A DNA stretch of 64,000 nucleotides from Spinacia oleracea. Its lineage: Eukaryota > Streptophyta > Magnoliopsida > Caryophyllales > Amaranthaceae. The notes under the pieces are model-generated. The model ran no database searches. It was not told where the DNA came from and saw only the letters and a program-made list of their open reading frames with translations. Location: assembly GCF_020520425.1 (NCBI RefSeq), contig NC_079492.1:140682361-140746360 (forward strand). Direction: 5' to 3'. The first letter of the stretch is position 1. Each line of letters begins with the position of its first letter. The position numbers and the translations under genes were made by a program. This document shows, piece by piece, positions 34,988-47,019 of the stretch.

Positions 34988-35142
34988 AGTACAGTATTGA
35001 AGAGCAAAGAAAGCTTTTACTTGACCAGCAACAAATGATGTTAAATCTTCAAAAACAGCTGAAAGAACAAGAAGAGAGGCTGAATAAACAGAGCAATTCC
35101 TCAAAAGAACAAAAAGAGGATGAACCTAAAAGAACATTATAA
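34988..35142 (+). pseudogene. Coiled-coil coding fragment captured in the MULE
   Basis: After an AAAAAG acceptor-like site the frame reads KYSIEEQRKLLLDQQQMML, then NLQKQLKEQEERLNKQSN, a strongly amphipathic coiled-coil of about 50 residues ending at a stop. It stands out from the low-complexity surroundings and could be the tail of a transposase or a captured host exon. No start codon or partner exon was found. Confidence 0.4.
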
Positions 35143-35794
35143 ATAAAGAAAAAGAACATTATAAATACAGAAAAGAACATATCATGTAGAACACTTATTT
35201 TAACCATGTAAAACAACATTACCAATAAAAAAACGAACAACAATAGAGCATAAAAGAACATAATAAAGTAAAGAAAAAGAACATTAAAAATAGCAGAAAA
35301 GAACATATCATGTAGAACACTTATTTTAACCATGTGAAAAAAGAACAACAAAAAAGATAAAAGAACAACAAAAATGGTAAAAGAACAATTTGATCTGAAG
35401 TGTGTAATATCAAAAGAACAACAAGCTAAAGCAAAAAAGAACAAAGAACAACAAGCTAAAGCAAAAAAGAACATGTTCAATAATTATTTTATGTATTATT
35501 ACAATCTCTTAATACATATATGAGAACCAATATATAAAAGAACAAAAGATAAGACTAAAAGAACATATAAAATCGAAAAAAGAACAGAAATCAAAATCAT
35601 CAGAAATATATAATCAAGATACATTAATCATCAAAATTATCAAAATATAGAATCAAAATACATTAATCAAGGTTATTGAGAAATGCAGAAATCGAAATGA
35701 TCCAAAAAATCAAAATAAATTGAAATGATGAAAATAATGAACATGGAAATCAAAATCATCATAAATAAGTAATTCGTTTTTAAAAATTGAAAAA

Positions 35795-35990
35795 TTACCT
35801 TCACACATCGGATTATCAGCAGAGGAATTCAAATTTGAAGAAGAAGAATCAATAGAATTTGATATTGAAGTAGAAAAATCAACCAAAATCTGAGAATTTT
35901 CTATTACTTTCTCTCTCCTCTTCACAGTTTCTCTCTCCTTTCCATAGTTTTTCTCTCTCCTCTTCACAAATTCTGATTCGAAAATTATAA
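35795..35990 (-). pseudogene. Exon-like remnant at the right end of the MULE
   Basis: A minus-strand frame reads SSSSNLNSSADNPMCEG and meets a donor GAAG|GTAATT at about 35798. A similar arrangement on the minus strand at 34530-34560 (VYAVDEGASDD) also ends at a GTAAAT donor. Both look like first exons of transposase-type genes whose remaining exons were lost. Confidence 0.3.
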
Positions 35991-36244
35991 AAAAAAGGTA
36001 TATATACCAGAAAAATAAAGTGAAAAACAAAAAAACGAAAAATAAGTGACAGAGCAGTCATTGTTCTTTTTTTTAACAAAAGAACAACGTTTGTTTTTTT
36101 TCTTATCAAAAAAACAACGTTTGTTCTTTTCTTCTCCGGATTCAACAAGATATCCGCGTTTTATATTTATTGCATGTCGTTTGAACACCAGTGCACCAAG
36201 AGCACTGTGCACACCCCTGCACCATCGTATTTGCGGTATTATTG

Positions 36245-37179
36245 GTGCCACTGCTTACGTGGCTTCTTTCCTATAATCCTCACACATACTCGCACAATCA
36301 TTTTCTTGGAATAATAACATAGCCATGATCGTTTTCTTACAATTATTCACCCGGTTATACAACTTTGCATAGTGCTCTTGCAAAACTTACCTTCCCACAA
36401 ACTATGTGTTCAACTAAATGATTCACTTATTTAGAAATACAACATGAAATGTTATGAGCTTGTTTCGTATCCCCATTAGTTTTCATATTTTAGTTTTAAA
36501 TTTTCAAAGTCATATGATTTGTGCTGAATTAAAAAGTTATAACTTGTTATCTTATCTCTGTACTAATCATATTGATCATGAAAATGGCAACAAAAAAGTT
36601 GGTAACTATAGCAAATAGGATTCGTGCTTTCTAGTTTTTTGTTGTAAATTTACAAATCAACATGATTATTATATGTATAACTAATTTAACGCCATTGTTC
36701 AAACTAAATCATATTCCGCATAACTTAAGGCCCCGTTCGGTATCACTTTTTGTTTTTAGTTTTCTACTTTTTACAAAACTAAAAACCAAAGTATTCCACA
36801 AAAAATTACTTTCAGTTTTCAAATTAATATAATTACTATAAATATGATTATATGATTAATTTTTTATTCATGATTCTATCTAAATCAAAATCACCAATTC
36901 TTAAATGGACTTGGTCCACACTAAATTTATTGGGAACCATGTCTTAAAATGAAGTCAACAACTTGTTCCCAATTTATTTTGGCATTTTATTAAGATTATT
37001 ATGATAAAAATATAAATTAGTATCGTTGATACATGTTTTGTGCTTGAATAATGTGATTTTAAATCACGATTCGCTTTTAAAAATATAGGGTTACTATGCT
37101 TCAAAAATGGTTACTATGTCTAAGAATTTTGGTGTTTAGTTTATTATAGTTACTATATGAACAATAAAGGTCACTATTA
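36245..37179. other. Intergenic with a Tourist-type terminus
   Basis: A single terminus TTAAGGCCCCGTTCGGTA at about 36727-36744 has the look of a PIF/Harbinger-type end, but the partner end is not visible. Otherwise AT-rich and unrecognised. Confidence 0.35.
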
Positions 37180-39180
37180 GGGCCCGCCTGGTATGAGAGT
37201 AATGGCTGGGGAAAAGATAAAGCAGTAATAATTCTGAGTTTTTTTTTAGGGATTTTTCATGAAATGCCCCTGAGGTTTGTCTTAATGCACCAAATACCCT
37301 TAAACTTTCCAGAATGCACCAAATACCCCTGAGGTTTAGTATAAATACACAAAATGTCCAAAATGACTATTTTCCGTTAACTCCGTTAAGTCCCCCGTTA
37401 ACATTAATTATTATTTTCCCTCTTTTTATTCCTTTTATCTTTTATCTTTTCTCTGTCTCTTTCTCTTTCCTTTTTCATGAACTTCACCAACAACCACCAC
37501 CAAACCCCATTATTTCACCTGAACAGACAAGTTTTCTGCTATCCCCCCCTTCAAAGATTCAACTCAAACTCAAACAAACAAATTCCATTTTCCTCTCTCC
37601 TAAAATTCAGATCTACAACACAAACCCTTACAAAAAAATTGATCCCCAAATCAGCAATGGTGGATTCAAATAATCAGCAATCCTCGTTGCAATAATCGAG
37701 GGGAAACGCCGCAAATCGAGGAAAACGTCGCAAAATTGATCCCCATATCATCAATGAGGGAAACCCCGACGACGAGGAAGGTGGAGCGGGGTTTGTGGCG
37801 GCGGCGGTGGGGTGAGTAACGTGGGGGAAGTGCGGGGGAAGGTGGGGGTTTGGTGGTGGGGGTTTGGGGGTTTGGTGGTGGCGGCAGTGGGGAGAACTGA
37901 GGAATTCGGTGGGGGAAGTGCGGGGGGTGGTTTGGTGGTGGTGGTGGTGGCACTGAAAACACAGATTAATGAAGTGTTGTTGCTGATGTTGCTGTTATTC
38001 GGCAATAAAATGGGTTGTAAATCCACCATTGTTGTAGCTTGAGGAGAGAGAAAATGGTGGGTTTTTTTAGGAGGGATGAAGGAAAGTGATGGTGAGGAGA
38101 GAGAAAAGACCGACCAAGGGCAAGTTAATGAGATAGGGTTTTAGTTAGGGATGATGATGGTGGAATAAGAAGAAAAAGAAGAAGATGATGACAATGATGA
38201 TTGATGGCGTGAAGGAAGAAGAATGCCCAGAAATTGCGTGAAGAAGAAGAGCCCAGAAAAAAAATTGGGTTTTTTTTTTTTTTTTTTTTTTTGATAACAT
38301 TTTTTTTTAAATAACAGTAGTTAATTAAATTTTTGGGTTTAATTAATATAATTAAGTGTTAATATTAGAATTAGTAGAGAAATTAGTTGAGTAAGGGCAA
38401 AAAAGTAATTTTATGCTAACGGAGACTTAACAGAATGGACGGAAAATGCTCATTAAGGGCATTTTGTGTTATTGTTTTAAACTTCGGGGGTATTTGGTGC
38501 ATTCTGGAAAGTTTAGGGGTATTTGGTGCATTAAGGCAAACCTCGGGGGCATTTCATGAAAAATCCGTTTTTTTTTAAGTTTGGATTGGGGATAATTAGT
38601 TAGTGGGGTAACTTATTCCCCTAAAATGGGGGTTAATTGTTACCCACCTCCCCCCTAGAGTAATAATTACTCCCGTAAACTCTCTCCTTTGCCAAACTCT
38701 CTCTTCTCTCTCCTCTGATTTTCTTGTTCCTTCACCTCCATAGATAATCCAGTAAGCCACCATCAACACTGCCCCGTAAAGCATCCTTTTCCATCGACGG
38801 AGTTGAGAAGCCCCACCAATTCAGGCCAATAACAGCAGGTGTTTGTCAGTAAGTGATTTACCTTTGAAAACCCTAGATCTCGAATTGAGCCATAAATTGA
38901 GAAGACACTTGAATAAAAATTTGGGGCTTTTGATTCTTCAAGTGAGGCGATGCTCATGGTGGTATCAATTTTTATCATTGTCATGGTGGATGTCGTCGAT
39001 GGCTGCAAAAATATAGTCTTGCTACAAAGGTTGAAGACGAGAGAAAGGGGTTTGTTTTTTACCCCTAGAGTATTGCCAAACCTTAGAAAATGAAAGTTTA
39101 CTCCCTAAATTTCTACTCTAGTAGAATCTAACCCATTAATATTTAACCCCTTAATGATTATTGGCATTCCAGGCAGTCCC
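37180..39180. mobile_element. Tourist-like TIR element containing a nested MULE
   Basis: The left end GGGCCCGCCTGGTATGAGAG is matched by the reverse complement of the right end, GGGACTGCCTGGAATGCC, both next to TTA read outward. The interior outside the MULE has no ORF of note. Target duplication is not certain. Confidence 0.5.
37259..38567. mobile_element. MULE with GC-rich cargo (possible gene capture)
   Basis: Flanked by a run of T plus A on both sides (TTTTTTTTA), compatible with a 9-bp duplication. TIRs of about 110 bp start GGATTTTTCATGAAATGCCC and contain repeated GGTATTTGGTGCATT. Between them, 37470-38040 is GC-richer with (GGT)n/(CCACC)n-like words and open frames on both strands, unlike the AT-rich surroundings. 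This suggests a captured host fragment; I cannot name its source. Confidence 0.75.
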
Positions 39181-40922
39181 TAAGTGTCAAAAGGGTGCTA
39201 GAGAAAAGTATTAATTTTGGATCTACACTAATATTATTGCGGACCAGGTCCACACAAGAATAATCCAATCAAAATCAAGTGAATTTTATTTAAAATTAAA
39301 ATTGAAAACGGTCCATAGACGGGCCCATACATTGTTGGTGAGTGTATTTTGTTTTGTTACGGTATCTTGTTCCAGAATCTTTGTTGGCATATTTATGTTA
39401 GGTAGGTGGTCGTAGAAGTGCCAACAAAGGGGAAGAAAAGAACAAAGCCCACTATTAAGGGCAGCTTATATATTTCAGCGGAAAGGTTTTATTTTATATT
39501 ACAACCCTAATTATTCGTGGTCTGTATTTGGTACCCAATTGTGGGCTCATCCCCTAATTTCAAATTTACAATACATGGCACACCAGAAATTTTGCCCAAC
39601 TTTTGTGTTCTTATCCTTTTCAAATATCAAAAAATTTAGAAAATAATTAAAATTAAATAAACAGCCACCAGAACTATTTAGACTGCAGTGGGTCCCCATC
39701 ATTTTGGAACGACGTTGCCTACGTGTCACAACCTGACATGCCCGTGCGGCCTTTTCTGCGTGGCCTAACTATTTGAATTTTGGAGCCATGCAAGCTGTTT
39801 TTTGTTTTTCCTTCCATCTCTTTTTCTACAGACAAATAAACGTTTTTTTTAAATTAATTTTTTTATTCTAAACAAGGAATTTGTATTCAAGAGTAGATAT
39901 TTTTTTTTTTGGTACTGCGAGAATGAAAACCTTCCGACCTCCAGATCTCCCATGAAAATCCTTCCTCTGTTTCTTATTGTTTGTCCAATAAACACAATAT
40001 GTTTACTAAGAATTGAATGATTGCAATTAGAAAAGACAGAAGTGGTTGCCTGCTGTGGAATGAGAAGATTAAAAAAAATAGTGGTTTAGTGTATGGAGTA
40101 TAACTTATTGTTTAAACAACAATGGAGAAGCACAAATATTAACCAATAGAACAAAAAAATCTTTGGGTACATAATTGTGGACAAACTATTCAAAGTTAGT
40201 ACGATCTGGTTTTTAAAAGCATGTATATTGGTGAGAGCTCTTTAATTACCTATCATTCTCTCTCTGTCTCCGTCCTCTTTACGAGATACTCTCAAAAATC
40301 CTTTCTAAAAAAAGATCCAAAATTGAGTGACTTCTTTAAAATAGCTCTCCAGTCTCTTTTTTATTATTTGCAATTGGTGGTCTCATATTCAACCTCATAA
40401 TTAATTGTCTTTCACAAACAATTAAACAAAGTGGCTCTCCATTTATCAACAAGAATCAATTATTGGAGGTGTTTTGGCCAAGAGTTACCTTAAAGTAGCT
40501 CTCATACAAAGAGATACCTAAGAGCTTCAATGTTAGCCAAGAGATAATTCATGTTGAAGAACTACTTGAAAAATCCTAGTGTATATACTCTTAATGGTTA
40601 TACTTTGGGATTAGTTGACGTGTCTAGCATTCAAGTTACTATCAGTATGGTCAAGGTTGGCCTAATGTAGATTGAGAAGAAAAGAAAGGTAAGTTTTTGG
40701 TGGGAAATCATGTAGCCGAATTAGATTGAACCAAGACTGCATGGTGCAAGTAACCTGTATAAATCAAAAGTTAATGAATGAAGCCATTTGAAGGGGATTG
40801 TGACGTTAAAGTCAAGGACTAAGACCTTGTTTTTTGGGCTGAATGAATCAAAATTAATTGAACTGGACTTAATAAAATTACATAGAGTTGCATCATTTTA
40901 TATTCCGTAATCATTTTGTGCA
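39181..40922. other. Intergenic, no gene recognised
   Basis: AT-rich sequence with short low-complexity tracts (e.g. 39838-39870, 39899-39911). No termini, ORFs or RNA genes could be supported. Confidence 0.4.
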
Positions 40923-42141
40923 GGAAAATTTGTATTTTACCACCTATAAATCTCGAAGTTTTAAATTACCACCTAAAATTTCTTCTTTATTTTTTTTTCG
41001 CCACCTGTTAACAAACCATTAACGGTTCCGTGAAGAAGTTCCGTGAAGTGGGGAAGGGTTCGTATTAGTTTATAATCAAAAATTTATTTTCTAATCAATC
41101 ATAATACATACGAGATACAACAAACACAAGAACAGAGAACTATACTTCCACTCTTCCATGATTTTCATCAATATTTCAACCAAGTACTCAAGACAAAGAT
41201 AAAGTACAGATGTACGTAATTGTGATACTCTTTTGAGTTATGAGGTAATCTTGCTATTTCCTGTCTCCATGATTTTATACTAGTTTTCAAACCCAGACTC
41301 ATTGAGATTTGAGAGGCGGGGAGAAGAAGTATGAGTAGATATCGCTAAGAGTAAACTCACGATAAACAGGTGGACTTTCTTCCGACACAACTCTAATAGG
41401 TCCGTATAAATTTTCAGAAGATAAAACACCCCTGAGAAAAAATGACTACCATTGCAAACTCCATGAAAAATTCAATGTAGACATGAGTCCTGCAATTGAC
41501 ATGAAATAAACGTTCTTATTAGTTCTTAGTAACATGAATCAGCATTCCCTAAACTCAATTTTCAAAAACATTAAGCATTCAACAAATCCCCAATTTGAAT
41601 TTCTTATGAACCCTAACTTTTTTCTTTTGAAAAAATTGGGGTTAATTTCATTGATTGAATCAATAATGCATCAAACCAAAATACAAAATTTGCATATTCA
41701 AATCATTCACAGACACGTATTTGCTCAATTACTGTCAAAATTATCAACAATTTAATCAAATGACTACTTACAAATTGTAATGCATAAGGATCTAAATTCA
41801 TACATTAGTGTACCTTGATTCTGCTTATTTCACCCAACAAATTGAACGAAAATTAATGAAATCCCTCAATCAATTTCAAGCTTTTGGGTGCAAATTAGTG
41901 ATTTACCTTAAGGTTTGATGAACGCAATTGAAGAAGAAGATGAACATCGTGTACCTTATACAGACTCTTACGTACTAGCTGTTGGAAGTAGGCCCCACTT
42001 CACGGAACAGTTAACGGTTTGGTAAACAGGTGGTGAAAAAAAAAATAAAAAAAAATTAGATGGTAATTTAAAACTTTGAGATTTGTAGGTGGTAAAACAC
42101 AAATTTGGTTTTTTTTATAGGTGGTAAAACACAAATTTTCC
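40923..42141. mobile_element. MULE-like element
   Basis: The 9-bp target duplication TTTTGTGCA / TTTTGTGTA (one mismatch) flanks it. TIRs of about 130 bp begin GGAAAATTTGT.TTTTACCACC, contain AAGTTTTAAATTACCA and end near the unique part with TTCCGTGAAGTGGGG. The right TIR has an internal duplication of TAGGTGGTAAAACACAAATT. Non-coding interior. Confidence 0.85.
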
Positions 42142-42150
42142 TTTTGTGTA

Positions 42151-43636
42151 GGTGTTTTAAAAATATGCGCTAGCTTATGCATTAGAAAAATGGACTGTAA
42201 TAATGTTAAATTGAATTAAACTTAATGGAATTCAATTGAGGAAAAGTGAAATTCTAAAGAAAAAATAAATAAAAATAAAACATGGGATAACATTATTATT
42301 TGTTATTGGTGACATTAAGATTTCATTAAATTGTTTCATTTAGTTCCTGTGAAAATATATTAGTAGTAGTATATAGGTCTCTATACTCTAGGTAGGTAGC
42401 TGTCTTTGAAAGTTGATAAGTGCAAAGTTAATAAAGGAACAGCAAGTTCAAAAATTGAGACTACCATGCATACCTATGAATCTATGATTCCATGATTAAT
42501 CTCATCCTTTAGTGCAGTACCATTACTTTAACTTGATACTGACGCCTTCTAAGTTCTAACTTTCCAAAGTTCAAACATGGCGGTAAAGACTCTACAAGAC
42601 TAGCCGACTTGGAGGAGTACGATTTTAGTGCTCTCATTTCCCCCTTAAGTTCCTTAACTATGTCCCACCCCACCCTCAAGTCATTACTTCTTCCTTAAAC
42701 TAGTATTTGAACACAATTAGTTTGCTACTTATCCGTAAATGCTAATTACAACAAAGTTAAGATACATAGTTACATACCCCACTGGCCCACTCCCCCATGT
42801 CTGGTATCCATTTTACGGAATGTCTCCTTTTTTTTCCATTTTAGACCATTTTCCATCTCATCTAGCTATGAGTATTGCGTAAATGGTATTACTTTCTTCG
42901 TCTCTTAATGTTTGTCTCAGTTTCCTTCTTGGTTTACTCTTTTGACTTCTTCTCATATTAAAAATGGTCGACCATAACTTTACTCTCTCACCCACTTATT
43001 TCTGGTCCCGTTATTTTTCTCTCGTCAACTTCTCCCAACCAAAAATTGATTTCATCCCATGAAGTAAATAAAATTGCTAGAATCCTCTTCATTTCTTTTT
43101 ATTCATTTTTTATCTTCTGTTTGATTCATTTGAAGTTGACTTATCTAAACTTATTTTTTTATGAATATAATTTATTTGTGTGCTAAGTAGTCTAAGTAAA
43201 ATATATTTTTGTTGTTCTAATTTTGTTGCAAAATGACTTACTTTGTACTATTTAGTTGTATGTTAAATTATATTTAAAAAAACTTATGTTTGTTAAACTT
43301 TTTACTCAAATAAGTTGGGAAAACAAACCTTAAAATTATGACATCTAAGGTAATAGATTAATAAAAAAAAGTTCCCAAAAACACACTTATTTTCTCACAA
43401 TGCAATCACGATCATTAATTCAAGGAATGGATAATCCATTTCTTTAAAGGAAATGGGTACGGATGGAGTAGTTTTTGAAACTTGAAAGTGTATAGCTGGA
43501 TCCCTTGATTTTTTTACCAGAAACTTCCTGCTTACCTGACCTCACAGTGACACTGCTTCTTCTTCCCCTTCTTTAAAATCCCACTTCAACACACCTCCTC
43601 TGCCTCCCAAACAAACAACCATCCAACTCTGCAACT
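42151..43636. promoter_or_regulatory. Upstream region of the aspartyl protease gene
   Basis: Intergenic sequence. A possible degenerate Stowaway spans about 42893-43470 (left TACTTTCTTCGTCTC, right GGTACGGATGGAGTA). The CT-rich leader CTTCTTCTTCCCC and CAAACAAACAACC directly before the ATG look like a plant 5' UTR. No defined TATA box was assigned. Confidence 0.35.
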
Positions 43637-45088
43637 ATGTCTTTCCTTGCATGTTTATCTCTCTTCCTTTCTCTTTCTCTTACAATACTCTCTGTTTCTT
43701 CCCAACAATTACTCTTCCCTTTAACTCACCCACTCTCTAAAACCCAATTCTCATCAGCCCACCACCTCTTAAAATCCACCGCCACCCTCTCCGCCGCTCG
43801 CCACCGTCGCCACTCCAATAAAAACAAACAACAAGTATCCCTCCCTTTATCCCCTGGAAGCGACTACACCTTAACCTTCACTCTCAACTCCCAAACGATG
43901 TCTGTTTACATGGACACAGGGAGCGACGTCGTTTGGTTCCCCTGTTCTCCTTTTGAATGCATCCTCTGTGAAGGTAAATACAAACCCGGTACTCTCTCCC
44001 CTCTCAACGTAACCAAATCATCTCTCCTCTCATGCAAATCACCTGCTTGCTCTTCCGCTCACTCTTCTCTCCCTTCCTCTGACCTCTGCGCCATTGCAAA
44101 GTGCCCTCTTGACGAAATTGAAATATCTGATTGTGCTAATTTTGCATGCCCTTCTTTCTACTATGCTTATGGTGATGGAAGCTTTATTGCTCAGCTTCAT
44201 AAACAGAGTCTACTCATGCCATCTAGCTCAAATAATAAGCCATTAGTTCTTAACAATTTCACCTTTGGTTGTGCTCACTCTACTCTGGGTGAACCCATTG
44301 GTGTTGCTGGTTTTGGTAGAGGTTCTCTTTCTCTTCCCGCCCAATTAGCTAACTTATCCCCTGAATTGGGTAATCAATTTTCTTATTGTTTGGTTTCTCA
44401 CTCTTTTGATTCCACCAAACTCCGACACCCTAGTCCTCTTATTCTTGGTAAATATAAGGCCACTCAATTTGAAGAAGTTTCTCACTTTATTTATACTCCT
44501 CTGTTGGATAACCCCAAACACCCTTATTTCTATTCCGTTGGGTTGGAGGCTATTTCTGTTGGGAACCGCCGGATTCCGGCACCGGAGAATTTGAGAAGCG
44601 TTGACGGACAAGGAAACGGTGGTATTGTGGTGGATAGTGGGACCACATACACCATGTTGCCGACCGGGTTGTACAGGTCGGTGGCAGCTGAATTGGAAAG
44701 TCGGGTGGGGAAGGTGTTTAAACGGGCGACTGAGACTGAGTCCACCACCGGGTTGACCCCGTGTTTTTATTTGCATGGTGGGAAAGGTAGCTTGGGAATG
44801 GTGGTCCCCACTTTGGCTTTCCATTTTGGAAGGAATTCTAGTGTGTTGCTCCCTAAAAGAAATTACTTTTACGAATTTATGGACGGTGGTGATAAGGGGA
44901 AGAAGGGGAGGAAAGTAGGGTGTTTCATGATGATGGACGGTGGAGATGAGGTGGAGAGTGGGCCCGGAGCTACACTTGGGAATTACCAACAGCAGGGTTT
45001 TGAGGTGGTTTACGATTTGGCGGAACGGCGGGTGGGGTTTGCCCGTAGGAAGTGCGCAACTATGTGGAATAATCTAAACCAGCACTAA
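43637..45088 (+). CDS. Aspartyl protease, nepenthesin-type (At4g16563-like)
   Basis: A single-exon ORF of 483 residues. A hydrophobic N-terminus (residues 1-22, LSLFLSLSLTILSVSS) predicts secretion. The two catalytic aspartates lie in DTGSDVVWFPC (D93) and VVDSGTTYTMLP (D333). The flap-region YGDGS and many cysteines (CILCEGKYK, CAIAKCPLD, CANFACPSF) mark the plant A1B group. The C-terminus LGNYQQQGFEVVYDLAERRVGFAR is the family's usual end. The pattern SDLCAIAKCPLDEIE..DCANFACPSFYYAYGDGS closely resembles Arabidopsis At4g16563, the neighbour of HINT4 and PRMT7. Intact and of normal length. Substrate unknown; cell wall or vacuolar pathway likely. Confidence 0.95.
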   Translation: MSFLACLSLFLSLSLTILSVSSQQLLFPLTHPLSKTQFSSAHHLLKSTATLSAARHRRHSNKNKQQVSLPLSPGSDYTLTFTLNSQTMSVYMDTGSDVVWFPCSPFECILCEGKYKPGTLSPLNVTKSSLLSCKSPACSSAHSSLPSSDLCAIAKCPLDEIEISDCANFACPSFYYAYGDGSFIAQLHKQSLLMPSSSNNKPLVLNNFTFGCAHSTLGEPIGVAGFGRGSLSLPAQLANLSPELGNQFSYCLVSHSFDSTKLRHPSPLILGKYKATQFEEVSHFIYTPLLDNPKHPYFYSVGLEAISVGNRRIPAPENLRSVDGQGNGGIVVDSGTTYTMLPTGLYRSVAAELESRVGKVFKRATETESTTGLTPCFYLHGGKGSLGMVVPTLAFHFGRNSSVLLPKRNYFYEFMDGGDKGKKGRKVGCFMMMDGGDEVESGPGATLGNYQQQGFEVVYDLAERRVGFARRKCATMWNNLNQH

Positions 45089-45529
45089 CGTGCGCCGGTA
45101 CGGAGCTGAGTATATTTATGGGGGAGTTGACTTTTTGGAGAAGTTGTGTCAACGCATAATTGCCGCACGCCCACCCGCACGTGAGGTAATCGTCAAGTCG
45201 TCAAGTTTGAATGTTTGATGGGTAGATGAACAGGTCTTGTTTAAATTTCATTTGTGTAGATAAAATAAAGTTATCTTCGTTGTAAATATTTCTACTTTTG
45301 TAATTACTTTTTAGTTATATATTCAGAGTTGTTCTTGTAGTTGTATACACTATACAATATGAACGATTTTTTAAAATATAGCTGAAAAACAAAATGAGTT
45401 TCTTACGTGGCATTTTCCTCCCATGTTGCAAGATTTGAACCCGCAAGCTCACACTTTAATAAACCGTACAAAAATGATGAACTTGGCATTCAAAATTGGT
45501 AAATAGCATGTAGACATTAAATTATAATA

Positions 45530-45650
45530 GGTCTTGATCTAGTGTTTAAGATTAATAGCATGTAGACAATAGGTCTCAGGTTCGAATTTCTTGCTGTCAT
45601 TTATAATTTATTTGTCTTTGTTGCTCAATCGCACTCAAAAAAATACCCGC
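45530..45650 (+). mobile_element. tRNA-derived SINE, copy 1
   Basis: A box A-like TCTAGTGTTTAAGATTAATA and box B-like GGTCTCAGGTTCGAATTTC are followed by TCATTTATAATTTAT and TTGTTGCTCAATCGCACTC, then an A-run. It shares its length and body with the copy at 46906. Confidence 0.65.
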
Positions 45651-45988
45651 GTATAAAATTTGTGGTTTGGTATGTTTCCAAGGCAAACTACTCTTAGAAA
45701 AACAATTGCCTTGAAAATGTAAAAATTAACTTAACAATATCTTCCCCAAATATTTAATCGAAATAACTCCTAGAATAATGCATAAAATTGGAGCAATGCC
45801 CATATTTGTATCCAAAATATTGTAGCAATTCCTGTAATTTGATAATGCATGTGGAACACAACAGTGGACACTCTCCGAAGATTATTTGTCTACGCATTCC
45901 TTGGTCAAGAAACTAGACTGGACTCAGACCTAAAGCAAGTAAAACAAAGCCCGTCATTTCACGCTGAATGCTTTTCATCATTATCCCT

Positions 45989-46021
45989 TACAAGCCCAAG
46001 CCCAAGCCCAAGCCCAAGCCA
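45989..46021. repeat. (CCCAAG)n microsatellite
   Basis: Five hexamer units AAGCCC/GCCCAA in tandem. Confidence 0.9.
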
Positions 46022-46905
46022 ACCCATATGCTTCAAGCCTACCCCTTAAAACATGGATTTGGGCCGTTTCTTGTTTCGAGCTCACGTGCACTTGACTTTG
46101 CTTGGCTCGACCTATATCCCAAGATTCCCAACAGTCTAACTTACTGGCTACTTCTTCGTCTTTTTTTAGATGACACAATTATTTATGCATATTAGATTAG
46201 ATCCAGTGCACGCACGGATTTTAATTTTTTTTCCTCAAAATATTTAACTGAATATCTCCCAAATTACTGCATAGTTATAACATTTTTAACATACTCGTTT
46301 AAATTTATTCATCTAATATGCATACTTAAAATGCTAATATGGTAATTTGACCAAAATATTGAGTGATATATTTTTCATTATTAATATAGAGATTTGATTA
46401 AAATATTACCAATTTTGAATAATTATTATTACGTCGTATCTATTATTGCCATAATTTATAAACTAAATTTTGTTTCCATAAATAAATAGTTTATAAAAAA
46501 AGGTATAGAATAAAAACAAAAATAAAACAGATACACTTTTTTGGGAAAGTGGTTTTTTGCGGGAAAAAATCGCACCAGGAATCGACACGTGTCATTCATG
46601 GTGTCTCTTTTAGTATATAGTAATATATTAATAGATAGATTTGTCGATGTACGTCAAACATTAATATCTTTAATTAAGGATAAGAAAAAAAATATAAAGA
46701 AATTTGATATTTAAAAAGACGAATCTAATAAGACTCACATGACTATATTTTTCTTAAATATAAATCACAAAATGAAGCAAAATGAGTTTATATGAATAGT
46801 GCCAAAATCTAATTATTCATCTAATAAGAAATGGAGGAAGTATGTTCCATGCGGAAAACTTTTAAAGGGCACAATAAGTCTATAAGCCACAAGGAAGAAA
46901 ACAAT

Positions 46906-47019
46906 GATGTCTTGGCATAGTAGTTAAGACTGATGACCTATGTACAATAGGTCTCATGTTCAAACCCCCATTTGTAATTTATATTGCTCTTGTAACTCAT
47001 TCGCATCCAAAATAAACAA
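46906..47019 (+). mobile_element. tRNA-derived SINE, copy 2
   Basis: GATGTCTTGGCATAGTAGTTAAGA (box A region) and AGGTCTCATGTTCAAACCC (box B region) precede the same body as copy 1 (ATTTGTAATTTATATTGCTC, CATTCGCATCC). Confidence 0.7.

Larger units (their letters stand above)
33866..36235. mobile_element. MULE-like element rich in GTTCTTTT/AAAAGAAC motifs
   Basis: A 9-bp GTATTATTG flanks it on both sides (33857-33865 and 36236-36244). Inner TIR parts are clear (GTGCAGGGGTGTGCA, GTGCTCTTGGTGCAC); the outermost 12 bases are diverged. The interior carries dozens of AAAAGAACA/TGTTCTTTT words, a block triplicated at 34070-34345, and exon-like fragments described separately. It is related by its ends to the element at 18441-20250. 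Confidence 0.75.

Noticed and set aside
35049-35480. Minus-strand ORF of 143 codons rich in Phe and Leu
   Set aside because: It is a translation of the reiterated AAAAGAAC repeats (FFF/LFF pattern), not a protein.
37666-38042. Proline- or glycine-rich ORFs on both strands
   Set aside because: They come from GGT/CCACC low-complexity sequence in the MULE; no start context, domain or splice evidence.
44354-44989. Minus-strand ORF of 211 codons opposite the aspartyl protease
   Set aside because: It is a shadow frame of a clearly conserved plus-strand gene.
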